From Nectonema munidae (taxonomy: Eukaryota > Nematomorpha > Nectonematoida > Nectonematidae), in assembly GCA_030549495.1 (NCBI GenBank), contig JAUIRK010000708.1:1-64000 (forward strand): a stretch of 64,000 nucleotides of DNA, in the 5' to 3' direction. Each line of letters opens with the position of its first letter. The first letter of the stretch is position 1. Under the pieces are notes generated by a model, which did not search any database, was not told the origin of the DNA, and saw only the letters and a program-made list of their open reading frames with translations. Position numbers and translations under genes: made by a program. Below, in pieces: positions 1 through 10,196 of this stretch.

Positions 1-117
1 CTTAGTCTGGAAAGGTATCAGTTTCTTCAATTAATCCGATAAGTATTATCTTAAATCTTTTGAATTTACATTTTAATTTATACCTTTTGAGGTTTTGAAT
101 TTAATAATTGCTCGTTT

Positions 118-1245
118 ATGAGTGAGGGTGAATATAAGGACGCGGGAACCTATAAGTGTTCTCAATGTTCTATTTTAACCGAAGAGATGATCCAATGTGA
201 TAATTGTTTTGAGTGGAAATGTTTTGATTGTCAAAATTTCAATAAAAGTTTTTTCAAAACACTTGATAAATTTAGCCAGCATGGTTTTCGTTGGCATTGC
301 ACCGAATGCAGAAATAAAAATCGAAGTTCGATTAAAGAGATTTTTGATATAGTAAAAGATTTGAAATCACAGATTGATGAACAAAACTCAATTATCAAAA
401 AACTCAGTGAACAAGTTGAAGAGCTTAAAACACCTAGAGTTGAACAAAAGTTGTCTTTTGCTGAAGTAATAAGTAAGAAAAATGATAAATCAAAAAAGTT
501 TTGTACCAAAAATTGTATAGTTGTGGAACCAAATCAAGAATTTTTATCTGGTAAAAAAAATGAGGCTGAAAAATTTCTGCATGAAAATTTGAAGTCTAAA
601 TGTAATATAAATAAAATTAAAGTTTTAAAATCCAAAAAGCTGTTAATTGAGGCTTCCTCTACAAAGTGCCGCAATAAAATCGAAGATGAATTGAAGGAAA
701 AATTTAAGACAACGCAACTTGAAAATATAGTTCCGAAATTAACCTTCAAAAGAGTTCCAAATTTCATAGAAATGAACGAAATAAATGAAAAAATATCATC
801 ACAAAATGATATTAAAGTTGAAGATATTATTTCAGTAGAAAAATATAAGTTCAATTCCCATAAAGACCATTATGGAATTGATGTGGAATTTGAGAAACAA
901 GCTTTAACTAAAGTGCTAAAAGCAGGTAAAGTATATATTGGATTTTCATCATATCCAATAATCCCTACTTTACCGCGTGTAAAGCAGTGTTCAAATTGTC
1001 TTAAACTAGGACACTTTAAAAGTTTATGTAAATCAAAATCACAATATTGTTCTCTTTGTGGAGATAAAGATCATGAATACACGAATTGTTCTTCAGAAAT
1101 AACAACTTGCAAAAATTGCAAAGATAAAGGAATGCAAGCTGATCATCACCCATTTTCAAAAGAATGCCCTCTTAAGAAAAAAATATACGATAATTTGTTG
1201 ATAAAAAAAATGAATGAATTGGATATATTACTTTCTAATGGTTGA
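118..1245 (+). CDS. LINE ORF1 protein with PHD-like zinc finger and CCHC knuckles
   Basis: This 375-residue protein is the RNA-binding partner of the LINE polymerase. Residues about 14-64 hold a cysteine/histidine cluster (CSQC, CDNC, KCFDC, a His, then WHCTEC) that looks like a PHD finger, as known in CR1-type ORF1 proteins. Residues about 75-105 form a heptad-rich coiled coil, likely for multimerisation. The C-terminal part carries gag-like knuckles: CSNCLKLGHFKSLC and CSLCGDKDHEYTNC both fit CX2CX4HX4C, and a third, looser CKNC cluster follows. The middle, residues about 150-300, is Lys/Glu-rich and probably holds an RRM-like fold, which I infer from position only. The ATG at 118 is the first in frame after the leader. 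Confidence 0.85.
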   Translation: MSEGEYKDAGTYKCSQCSILTEEMIQCDNCFEWKCFDCQNFNKSFFKTLDKFSQHGFRWHCTECRNKNRSSIKEIFDIVKDLKSQIDEQNSIIKKLSEQVEELKTPRVEQKLSFAEVISKKNDKSKKFCTKNCIVVEPNQEFLSGKKNEAEKFLHENLKSKCNINKIKVLKSKKLLIEASSTKCRNKIEDELKEKFKTTQLENIVPKLTFKRVPNFIEMNEINEKISSQNDIKVEDIISVEKYKFNSHKDHYGIDVEFEKQALTKVLKAGKVYIGFSSYPIIPTLPRVKQCSNCLKLGHFKSLCKSKSQYCSLCGDKDHEYTNCSSEITTCKNCKDKGMQADHHPFSKECPLKKKIYDNLLIKKMNELDILLSNG

Positions 1246-4180
1246 CGAATCATTCGATTTAACAGATTTGCTTTTTGATAATTATGATAAAAGTTATGAT
1301 GTTCATTTACATAAATCTGATATTTTAAAACTAAATGAAGATAAATCTTCTGATTTTTTCAATTTTAACATATTATCAATGAATGTTCAATCTATTCGAG
1401 CAAAATTCAATCATATTGAATTAATGTTAAAACAATTAAAAAGAAACAATGTTTACATTGATGTCTTAGCCTTGCAAGAAACTTGGATGTTGGATGATAT
1501 TACATATAATATACCTGGTTACATGTTTTTTTCTCAACCGAATAGAATTTCACAACATGGAGGCTTATGCTTTTTCGTTAAAGAACAGTATAAAGTTGAC
1601 ATTTTGGATAGTGAATTTTCGTCAAATCTTTATGAAGTTTTTTCCATTAGCATAACTTCTGGTTTTTCAAATATTTTATCTTTTCACAATATTTACCGAT
1701 TGCCTCTTTTTGGTAGCGATCATATGGATGAATTTTTTGAAAATTTTCAAACTTTTTTGATGAAAAACAAACACAATAATAACAGATCAATTATTCTTGG
1801 TGATTTTAATATTAACCTCCTCGAATATAATAATAAGAATTATTCTTCCTTTTTTTTGAATTTGCTTATGCAACACCATTTCGTACCTTCAATCACCAAA
1901 CCAACGAGATACCAAGCATTTACATTGATAGATAATATATTTGTATCAAGTGAGAAAAAATTTAAGGGATACAATATACAAACATCCTTTTCAGACCATA
2001 TTCCAATTTTTACAACCATTGAACATAGCTTTCGTAATCAATTGCATAAAAATCAGAAATCTCCCAGAGTCATATTTGATAAGAGTTTTTTTCAGAATCT
2101 ATTACGTTCAATTTGTTGGTATTTTCCAAGTGAGTCTGATCCAGAAAATATGATTTACACAATTAATCATTGTTTAAGTTATTGTGCTAATCAGGCTAAA
2201 AAAGTACAAAAAACGAAAAATTTCAATAAGTATAAAGAAAGATTTGCTGAATGGGCAAATGAAGAATTATTGACTCTAATAAAGAAAAGGGATAAAGTAT
2301 TTTTTAAAATTAAAAGAACCCGTGAATATAAAATAAATTATGATCTAAAAAATCAACATACTCACTTTTGTCAACAAGTAAAGCAGATGACGAGAAGTTT
2401 AAAAGAAAAATTCTATGCACGATTGTTTGAAAACAAAAATAGCAAAGAAGTCTGGAAGAATATTAATAAATTGATTAAAAAGAATGAAGATTCATCTTTA
2501 ATTCTAAAAGATAATTCTCAAATCATAAATGAACAAAATCTATGTGATTTCATAAATAATTCATTTATTAGCCGTGTACCTCAATCATCTTTTTCTGAAA
2601 TGAAAAATTACATTCCTTTTCAAAGTTCGAAGTTTAGACTTGAAGAAATCACTCTGGAGGAAGTGCTCATTGCCATTAAAAATTTGAAAAATAGTAAAAG
2701 TGAAAATTTTTATGGAATTTCTTCTTATCACCTAAAACTCATTGAAAATGAAATAGCATATCCACTATTTTTAGCTTTTAATTCGTGCATGCAAAATTCA
2801 CTCTTTCCATCATGTCTCAAAATTAGTAAGTGCATACCTGTCTACAAAAAAAAAGGTGAGAGACACGACATCAACAATTATCGTCCAATCTCTTTGATTA
2901 GCATAATTTCAAAACTTTTTGAAAAAATTATTCTCAAGCAATTAATTCATCATTTTGATCAAAACAATCTCTTCAATTCAAAGCAGTTCGGTTTTAGGAA
3001 AAATTCTTCTACTACGTTTGCACATTCATTTTTCTTGACATCAATTTATGAATATCTTGATTCTATGGATGATATTTTAGCATTGTTCCTAGATTTATCG
3101 AAAGCTTTCGACTCAGTATCACATGAAAAACTTTTATTCAAGCTGGAAAAGTATGGATTTGATGGAAGAACTTTGAAATTTTTTAAATCATATTTGTCAT
3201 TCAGAAAACAAGCAGTGTTTGCGAATGATAGTTATTCAAATTTGATTCATGTATCCAGAGGAGTACCTCAGAGTTCTGTTTTGGGTCCCTTCCTTTTTTT
3301 AATTTATATTAATGACATATTTCAATCAAACGCTTCGTTAGAGTTTTTAGCTTTTGCTGATGATTTGACTATTCTTATACCTTATTCATTTCTCCTAAAT
3401 GTTTCTCTGGCTCAGAATAAAACAATTGAGTCTGTTTATAGAGAAAATGTCAATAAAGTTTTTGGTTGGTGTACAGTGAATGAACTTGGAATTAATAACT
3501 CTAAAACTGTTCATATGTTTTTTTCTAAGAAAAATGCTCATCCTACCTTCTTGAAAAATCTCAATTTGGATTTATCAGTATCTCATAATTATTTAGGTTT
3601 AATCTTGAGTGAAAAATTGAATTGGAATCTACACATTAAACACATTTGCACTAAAGTTAGTATTGTAATTGGTATTTTATATCGATTCAGATCACTTCCA
3701 TCGAAAATTAAACTGGATATATATAGATCACTAGTTTTGCCTCATCTTTCCTATAGTTTGGTCAATTGGGGCTTTGTGGACCTCTCAAGTTTGTATACTC
3801 TTCAAAAAAAATGCATAAGATTGGTATCCAATCTGACATTCCGAGCGCATACTCTTTCAATTTTTAAAAGTAACAACTTGCTCAATATAAAAGAAATTTA
3901 TATCAAACAACTTTGTATTGTGGCTTGGAAATTTTTTAATGGATATTTGCCTGTGGCCATAAGCAATTTTTTCACATTCAATCACGATTCAGAACGTTTT
4001 TCCCCAAGATATATGTATAATTTGCAGATACCATCATATCGCTTGAAATCCACGCAGTCAAGTTTGAAGTTTCGTATAACTAAAATCTGGAATGAATATT
4101 TGCAAGATTTTCAAATTATGAATGTTTCCCTTTCAACATTAAAAAGACGCCTGAATGAATATTTATTGAAACAAGATTGA
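1238..4180 (+). CDS. LINE ORF2: APE-type endonuclease plus reverse transcriptase
   Basis: The ORF is open from an ATG at 1214, but the ATG at 1238 overlaps the ORF1 stop (TGA at 1243-1245), so termination-reinitiation may be used. I prefer 1238, which gives about 980 residues. The N-terminal 240 residues are an apurinic-type endonuclease: LSMNVQSI, LQETW, GDFNIN, DNIF and SDHIPI supply the expected Asn, Glu, Asp and His positions. The RT follows: NNYRPISL, FGFRKNSSTT, LDLSKAFDSV, PQSSVLGP, AFADDLTIL and YLGLILSEKLNW. Motif B reads PQSS where most LINEs have PQGS. The C-terminal 200 residues are the usual thumb/tail region. I see no RNase H domain. Confidence 0.92.
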   Translation: MVDESFDLTDLLFDNYDKSYDVHLHKSDILKLNEDKSSDFFNFNILSMNVQSIRAKFNHIELMLKQLKRNNVYIDVLALQETWMLDDITYNIPGYMFFSQPNRISQHGGLCFFVKEQYKVDILDSEFSSNLYEVFSISITSGFSNILSFHNIYRLPLFGSDHMDEFFENFQTFLMKNKHNNNRSIILGDFNINLLEYNNKNYSSFFLNLLMQHHFVPSITKPTRYQAFTLIDNIFVSSEKKFKGYNIQTSFSDHIPIFTTIEHSFRNQLHKNQKSPRVIFDKSFFQNLLRSICWYFPSESDPENMIYTINHCLSYCANQAKKVQKTKNFNKYKERFAEWANEELLTLIKKRDKVFFKIKRTREYKINYDLKNQHTHFCQQVKQMTRSLKEKFYARLFENKNSKEVWKNINKLIKKNEDSSLILKDNSQIINEQNLCDFINNSFISRVPQSSFSEMKNYIPFQSSKFRLEEITLEEVLIAIKNLKNSKSENFYGISSYHLKLIENEIAYPLFLAFNSCMQNSLFPSCLKISKCIPVYKKKGERHDINNYRPISLISIISKLFEKIILKQLIHHFDQNNLFNSKQFGFRKNSSTTFAHSFFLTSIYEYLDSMDDILALFLDLSKAFDSVSHEKLLFKLEKYGFDGRTLKFFKSYLSFRKQAVFANDSYSNLIHVSRGVPQSSVLGPFLFLIYINDIFQSNASLEFLAFADDLTILIPYSFLLNVSLAQNKTIESVYRENVNKVFGWCTVNELGINNSKTVHMFFSKKNAHPTFLKNLNLDLSVSHNYLGLILSEKLNWNLHIKHICTKVSIVIGILYRFRSLPSKIKLDIYRSLVLPHLSYSLVNWGFVDLSSLYTLQKKCIRLVSNLTFRAHTLSIFKSNNLLNIKEIYIKQLCIVAWKFFNGYLPVAISNFFTFNHDSERFSPRYMYNLQIPSYRLKSTQSSLKFRITKIWNEYLQDFQIMNVSLSTLKRRLNEYLLKQD

Positions 4181-4410
4181 ATCAATTTTGTGATGATTTA
4201 ATATAATTTGATTTTTTTATTTAAATTTTTTTAATATCAATTTCATTTTTAACTATGTTTAATTGTTGATTTAACATTTATTTAACATTTATGAACAATT
4301 AAAAAAAATATTTTAATGTTTTTTTTAGTATTTCTGTTACGGTCTTCTGACCCTTGAAATACAAGCATATTCTCAAATGTGAAATTTTTTTTATGAGATT
4401 ATTTTATGCT

Positions 4411-4440
4411 AATAAATTCTTCTTCTTCTTCTTCTTCTTA
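4411..4440 (+). terminator. LINE polyadenylation signal and TTC tail
   Basis: AATAAA at 4411-4416 runs straight into a TTC/CTT microsatellite of about eight units. Microsatellite 3' tails are common in CR1/RTE-like LINEs and mark the 3' boundary of the element. Confidence 0.7.
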
Positions 4441-4446
4441 TTGAAA

Positions 4447-4540
4447 CAGGAAAGAAGAAGAAAAAGCCAAGAATTAAAGATAAGGCCTCTTCCAATTCCA
4501 AGGGGACGACGAATCCAGCCTTTTTAATCACGATTTAACA
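4447..4540 (+). pseudogene. Partial duplicate of host exon 1
   Basis: About 90 bases match the exon at 6442-6693 (its part from about 6517 to 6603) with only a few substitutions. The translation runs GKKKKKPRIKDKASS and continues to FLIT before hitting a stop. The match starts directly after the LINE tail and fades after about 4540. The copy is preceded by a pyrimidine-rich tail and CAG, so it could in principle be spliced to. It may be a transduced or duplicated exon fragment that the LINE later joined. Coding use is unlikely. Confidence 0.8.
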
Positions 4541-4544
4541 ACCT

Positions 4545-6009
4545 TAAAAACAAGAATAGAAATTATTATAAAATTATTTTGCCGGGTAATATGCGATTGC
4601 CTGCAAGGTGGCTTATACCAACTTATTTTTATTTTTTTTAATTTAAAAACAGCCCAAGCTATTTGCTAACTATTTTCTTAATTTTATTTGTCATTTGTGT
4701 AAATATTTTAAGTTATATATTTTCTTAACTATTCTGTTATTTACTTGACTATGGTTTATTTTAGAAAATAAATTCGTTATTATGTGATTGTAAGTTCTAT
4801 GTATAGCGTTAAAATATTAATACACACAATACGTATAATTTGACCCTTCAAAAATCGTTTAACGAACTAAAATTTGTTAAATATTTTTATTGTTAAATAC
4901 AACCTACATTATTGGTTATGAATCTATAAGTTCATCTTATAAATGTTACACTTCACTATAACAGGCTAAAACTTAACGGTCACGTTGAAATTAAATTTTA
5001 TTCTTTCAGCCACCTATCTTGATTACTGAACGTAGTCAGTTCATACTTCATTGATGTTACACATTGTTGTTCCTATTTGTGCAACTTTATGGTAAGAATG
5101 ATGTTATTTAGTGCTGTCCTTACTGCTCAAAGAAGCAAGAGTATATATTCATGAAATTTATTTTTGAAATATTTACACATTGCAATTCTATGATTTATTT
5201 TATTGTAAATTTTTGGTCTCACAACATGACTATGTCCTGTTTCATGAACAATTGGATTATCAGAACGTGCCATTGTGGAAACGTTCAATTTCCTTAGAAA
5301 TATCTACACTCATTAGATTACAAAAACTTTTCAGAATTAAATAATTAGGCCATATAGAAATAGATTACTCTGCGGTCAGTGAGCAAAAGCACAACGGTGG
5401 TCTCGTTGTTTAGGAGCGCTGAATTTTTGGTGCTTACAACAGCTACCAAACTTGGTTCTCTTAAACTGCTCATTCATAATTTCTTTCCTGGTACTACTAT
5501 TCACAACTATATTGTGTCTTTTTTTATAGTCGCATTGCAATTTTTCATTTAAACAATCTTTATGTACACCAACAGGTGAATTATATCCATGACTTCCTTG
5601 ATCATCAGTCAGGAGCGTGCGCAAAGCTGTTGAAAACATGTGGCAACGCGCAAAACAAAATAGCAAGACCGTAATCGTACTAAAGATATATCGTTTTCAA
5701 GCTACTTGAATGAAATTCTATGTCCCCACCTAAATGGGATACCCGGTATAGAAGCATTTGAGTCAATATTGGTACATATTTCTGAATTATATATTGTCCC
5801 ACATCGACATTCTTATAAATTTTTATCAGGAAATTTAATATTCAACAATTTTTTATGGGTTGTTAAATTTTTAAGTCCCGTTAAAAGTCAATTTCACCTC
5901 CGGATTAATTATTATTTATTATTAGATTATTAAATTTAGATTAAATTTGATTGATTAAATTAAAGTTTTCAATACTCAGTAGAACTTCTAAAGCAAACCG
6001 AATTGTTTA
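4545..6009. other. AT-rich intergenic stretch, no gene recognised
   Basis: Short frames on both strands show no family motif. The minus frame at 5376-5666 is Cys/Lys-rich but unlike anything I recognise, and I treat it as chance. Confidence 0.5.
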
Positions 6010-6182
6010 GATGTATTCAGTAGTGGGATTCAAATTTTTTGTCAGCCGGTTCTGTTACAAAAAAAGTCAAATTTGTCAGCAAATAATCTGATCAATTTTG
6101 GTTATTTCCCAATCAAGAAAATTCCATGAGACGGTTCTAACGAACCGGTGCGAACCGGCTGAATCCCACTACTGGATGTATT
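6010..6182. mobile_element. hAT-type MITE with perfect 8-bp target duplication
   Basis: A 157-bp element (6018-6174) has terminal inverted repeats starting CAGTAGTGGGATTCA, with the inner GCCGGTTC block repeated at both ends. It is flanked by identical 8-mers GATGTATT (6010-6017 and 6175-6182), the target-site length of hAT transposons. It has no coding capacity. Confidence 0.9.
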
Positions 6183-6441
6183 TCTTAAGATTAACTTTTG
6201 ATTTCATTTTATTGCTTTATTTTTTCATTATTTTTAATTAACCCCATTTATCTCATAAGTCTTTCTTTTGCCACAATACTCATTTTAGTAGCTACAATCT
6301 ATCCATATCTAGATTTGTTGTATTGATTTACTAAATTATCTTTTATTTTGAAACTTAAAAAACTAAATAAATGGAATATTCCAACGATATTTGATATTTG
6401 TTCGATTCTCTCCACAAAATTTTTTTTAAGTATTTTTGAAA
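6183..6441 (+). other. Upstream region of exon 1
   Basis: AT-rich sequence directly 5' of the first coding exon, presumably holding the promoter and 5' UTR. I see no clear TATA box or initiator that I would defend. Confidence 0.3.
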
Positions 6442-6693
6442 ATGGTATTCGCAGCTACTTCGGTATTTTCCGATTTTTCCTCGTTAGCATCTCCCGATGT
6501 TAACATTGATGAAGTTGCAGGAAAGAAGAAGAAAAAGCCAAAAATTAAAGATAAGGCTTCTTCCAATTCCAAGGGGACGACGAATCAAGGCTTTTTAATC
6601 ACAAACTCCATCACTTCCTTGAAACAGACTCCCCCTACTAGATCTTTGATTCCTCCCTCGAAGAAGAAGAATAAAGTAAAAAAATCAGCTCAG
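6442..6693 (+). CDS. Exon 1 (first coding) of the coiled-coil/ankyrin gene
   Basis: This exon encodes 84 residues beginning MVFAATSVFSDF. It is basic and low-complexity, with GKKKKKPKIKDK at residues 27-38 and SKKKNKVKKSAQ at the end, which resemble nuclear or ribosomal localisation signals. The donor is CAG|GTAGAG, phase 0. The ATG at 6442 is the only in-frame Met near the start and has a purine at -3. An older partial copy lies at 4447-4540, and the conservation of codons between the two supports this being real coding sequence. The exon lies just upstream of a piggyBac insertion in intron 1. The protein family is not recognised. Confidence 0.7.
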
Positions 6694-6755
6694 GTAGAGA
6701 AATTATTAACTAAATTTTTAAGTTGTATCCCTCTCAGACAAGGAATTTGTTTTAA

Positions 6756-8825
6756 CCCATTACCGACTAATGTCGACTTAAATCCATTTTTTATTTATAT
6801 AGTTTTTTTAAAAAGAAAATGGGTTTGTAAAATTTTGTAATTTTATTTAAAATGCACAAATGAAAATTTTTTATGATAATTATTTATTCTTTCTACTTAG
6901 AATCAAAACAGCTTGAAAATTTTTTTCTTGAGCATAAAAACTTCTATAAATAGAACGAGCGGCTTGTTGAAAAAAACTTTTTATTATTATATAGCGTCTC
7001 TTATGTAATCAAAAAGAAAAATATGAGTTTTAATCAATAGCAATTAGTTTATTATCAAATCAATCATGTCGACATTAGACAGAAGTAAAAAAGATTCACT
7101 TATAGTCAAATTATAAACCATTGTTGCATTTATCAATAAATTTTTTCTCTTGTATTTCCGCTCATAATGAAGACAGTTTTATCGCTTTTTTCATTCTGTT
7201 TATCTTGTAATACTTTAAAATGTCTCAAATAAAGCATCTTGACGAGGCTATAAATGTTGCGACGTTTGAAAACAAGAACACTTTGATTGCAATACCTCCC
7301 GAACTTGTCATACTTACCGATGAAGACGAAGACTTTAAGAACCTTGAAAACTTGAAAGACATACCAGGAACTTTAGAAGTTTAATTCTCAGAAAAAATAG
7401 AAAGTAAAAACTTAAAATGGAACAAAGAAGTTGATAACTGAACAATCTCTTATTTACGCATATCAATGCAATAACCATGGTTTTAGGTGTGATGAAAATG
7501 ATTATAAAAGTTTTCGGGCATACTTTTTTGGTCCAGTTATCATTCGTTTCCCCAACAAGACTTGTATTGGTCTACTGATGAAGATTGTGGCGCCACTCTA
7601 GTGAAAAAATCCATGACAAAAATAGATTTAAAGAACTAAAAAGCTTTATGCATTTTAATGATAATTCTAAAATTGACCCTAAAGATAAATTGTTTAAAAT
7701 TCGTTCTCTTGTTTCTCGGTTGAATAATAACTTCAAAAAATATTCTTTTAAGTGAATATTCATTCTTCAATTGATGAAAAAATGGTAGAATATTTTGGAA
7801 GACATTCTACAAAACTATTTATGCACGAAAAACCCATTCGTTTTGGGTATAAATTATGGGCGTTGTGTGATGCTAAAACAGGGTTTTGTTACTCCTTTGA
7901 CGTTTATCAGTGAAAGAACGAAAAATGAAATAGAATCATTAGGATTTCATGCGCCTAAAAAGTTTACCCAAGATTTACCTCAACGTTCAAATGCATTCTT
8001 CGATAATTTTTTTTCAAGTATTGATATTTGTTATACTTAAGAAAAAAAGGAATAAAGGCTACCGGGACTAAAAGAATAAACCGTTTAGGCAATTTTCCTA
8101 TCGACTTTAAAAAGACAAAGAAAAAAGAAAGAGGATATTGCGACTTTTTTTTACGGAACCTTCAAAGATTTGTGTGGTATCATGGAAAGATAGCCTAAAA
8201 CGATTTCTTCAAGAAGACAAAAGGCAAAAAAACTTGAAGTTTTGGGGCTTCAATGCATACAAATGTACAGCCAATATATGGGGAAAGGGGATTTAAGTGT
8301 TTGGAATGTTGAAAAATTAAACGTACAAAATTAAACGGCGAAAAGTGGTACTGGAAGTTGCTAACATTTTTTTGACTGGGATGCATGAATTCCTGGATCC
8401 TTTTTAACGAAAGTAGGAAAAAAAGGATAAAATTTTTCGTCCTGACTTTAAAAAGTACCAAAGTTGATTTTTAGAATCAAAGGTCAGCACTTCATTATAT
8501 TGACGAAAGATAAAAAAAGAAAACAAAGAAGATGCATTAATTGCAAAAAAAGAAGTTAGAAGAGAATGTAACCTTTGCAATGTTGGTTTGCATGTTGAAT
8601 GCTTTAAAGAATTTCATTCTAATTAAAAAAATTTTAAATACATACTTTCACTAAATTTTATACATATATTTACTTCTATTTTTGACTAATGTCGACTTTT
8701 TTTATTTTAAGCATATAATATAGTCTTTTTTGTTTTTGTTTAAAAACACTAAATTTTATATAAGTTTTTGTTATAAAAAAAAATTAGTTGAACAATTTTT
8801 TTAAAAAAGTTTGGTCGTTAATGGG
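6756..8825 (+). mobile_element. Decayed piggyBac transposon in intron 1
   Basis: The element begins CCCATTACCGAC directly after TTAA (6752-6755) and ends GTCGTTAATGGG, followed by CTAA, a likely mutated TTAA. The inner AATGTCGACT block recurs near both ends. Inside, on the + strand, are pieces of a PGBD-type transposase. The ends match several short TTAA-flanked MITEs later in the window, so this is a good candidate for their autonomous relative. Confidence 0.85.
7221..8626 (+). pseudogene. piggyBac (PGBD-like) transposase, broken by several frameshifts and stops
   Basis: Pieces in shifting frames match the DDE_Tnp_1_7 fold in order. First comes an acidic N-terminus (MSQIKHLDEAINV). Then come WSTDEDCGATLVKKSM and FMHFNDNSKIDPKDKL, then SSIDEKMVEYFGRHS with the first catalytic Asp and KPIRFGYKLWALCDAKTG, then AFFDNFFSS with the second Asp. 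SWKDSLK near 8185 probably carries the third. The C-terminus ends in a Cys/His cluster (RRECNLCNVGLHVECFKEFH), the zinc-binding tail typical of this family. The frame changes repeatedly, so it is inactive. Intact members are usually 550-600 residues. Confidence 0.85.
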
Positions 8826-8829
8826 CTAA

Positions 8830-9389
8830 TATTCGATGATTCTGACACAATCGTTTTTACGTGTAAAAGTTTAAAATGTGCAAATGTGTTCAACCAAACA
8901 TTACTTATTAATAGACCCTTTTTTTTTTGAAAAATTAAATTAAATTTGAGCTTTCTCATTTCGATATCCTTATTTCAATTATTATTTAAAGGGCTTGTTT
9001 CGCCTGTGATCAGTAGCGTAACCACAGCTTTGAAGATCACAGGTGGCAATTGATTTAAAAAGGACCCCCCAATTTTTATGCTTACTTATATTGGCTGCAA
9101 GTAAATTTTTTCATCTGTGCAAGAATAAATATTAACTGGTAAGATAGTAAACAGCATATTTGATAACAGAGTTAGCATTTTCCATAAAACTTTATTAAAA
9201 AAACATTTAAAAAAACCAAAAAATTTAAATTATTTAATAAAACATGTTTTACACAAAAAATTCTTATGTAAAAAATTGTCCATTCAAACTTTAGTTCTAC
9301 ACTGGACACATCGCTTGTTCTAGACAGTTTTATTTTTCGATTTTTCACTTTAGAAAATTTTTAAATAACTATGCTGAAATGAATTTTTT
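8830..9389. other. AT-rich intronic stretch with a possible hAT terminus
   Basis: Mostly featureless. CAGTAGCGTAACCA at about 9020 resembles a hAT-type terminus and may be the 3' end of the hAT fragment that follows on the minus strand, but I cannot find its partner. Confidence 0.35.
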
Positions 9390-9830
9390 TCAACTAGTTT
9401 TTGCTCTATATACATCATGGCCTTGAGCATTTAGTCGCTCTTCACTCATGCTGCTGCCCAAGTAATTTTTAATTCGTTTTATCCGCTTGAGAGTTCGCTC
9501 AGCCTGTTCCGAGCAAACTAAAATTGCTAATAACATGTTGTATAAGGCAAACACTTTTGGATAGCCCTTATCTAAGTCAATAGATATCATAAAAGGAACG
9601 ATTTCAGAACTTGATAGAAAAATTCTTCTATCGTTGTAAAAAAATTTGAAGGATACATAGTCGTCAAAAATAGTGTCATTTTTAACGGCATCTCTATAAA
9701 ACTTTGCAAGGTTGTCAATTTTCTCTTTGTTGGATGTGTTGTCGTCGCGAAGTTCGCTGGCATCAAACACGGAAAATCTTTCTCCATACTGTGTAAGTCA
9801 GAAAAACGTTCATTAAAACTACTAATTATT
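9390..9830 (-). pseudogene. hAT transposase C-terminal fragment (dimerisation domain)
   Basis: The minus-strand frame of about 126 residues carries YPKVFALYNMLLAILVCSEQ followed by AERTLKRIKRIKNYLGSSMS and EERLNA. This is the conserved C-terminal dimerisation motif of hAT transposases (ZMYM1/TTF-like branch). The catalytic N-terminal part is missing or beyond recognition upstream. It is a relic. Confidence 0.8.
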
Positions 9831-10196
9831 TGATCTAAAACTCTTCCGCTTCTCTGCTGTGAAAATTCATCTAATCTCTTGGAGGTAAAAGGGTTTCACT
9901 ATTTGTTTAAAAAAACAAATAATGATTATAATAATAGTAAAAACGTCTACTAGCTCTATATATCTGTGTTTGTGCATGCGTATGTGTGCTTGACTTTATG
10001 TGTGAGCGAAGATGCAGCTGATATAAATTTTGATTAATTCTGACATTACGAAGCTACAGACAAAAATATCAGCAACATAATTATAAAAAAGTTTTGCCTC
10101 CTCCCTCTTCTATCAAAAAATTTTGGGGTTGAATCTTCAATGATAGGTAGGCTGCATGGCATAGGACCGTGGGTAGAAAATCCTTAATTACTACTA

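Larger units (their letters stand above)
1..4440 (+). mobile_element. Full-length, apparently intact two-ORF non-LTR retrotransposon (LINE)
   Basis: A LINE in sense orientation with a 5' leader of at least 117 bases (the true 5' end may lie before the window), two long open ORFs that overlap by a few bases, and a 3' UTR of about 260 bases. The 3' UTR carries AATAAA at 4411-4416 and ends in a short CTT/TTC microsatellite rather than poly(A). The endonuclease-RT order in ORF2 and the PHD-like ORF1 fit the CR1/Jockey superfamily; the clade is inferred from motifs only. Both ORFs are open over their full length, which suggests recent activity. The 3' end abuts a partial copy of a host exon. Confidence 0.9.

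Noticed and set aside
231-854. Two minus-strand frames inside LINE ORF1
   Set aside because: Shadows of the long + strand ORF1, with no motif of their own.
5376-5666. Cys/Lys-rich minus-strand frame considered as a zinc-finger gene
   Set aside because: The Cys spacing fits no known finger, there is no exon context, and the frame is short.
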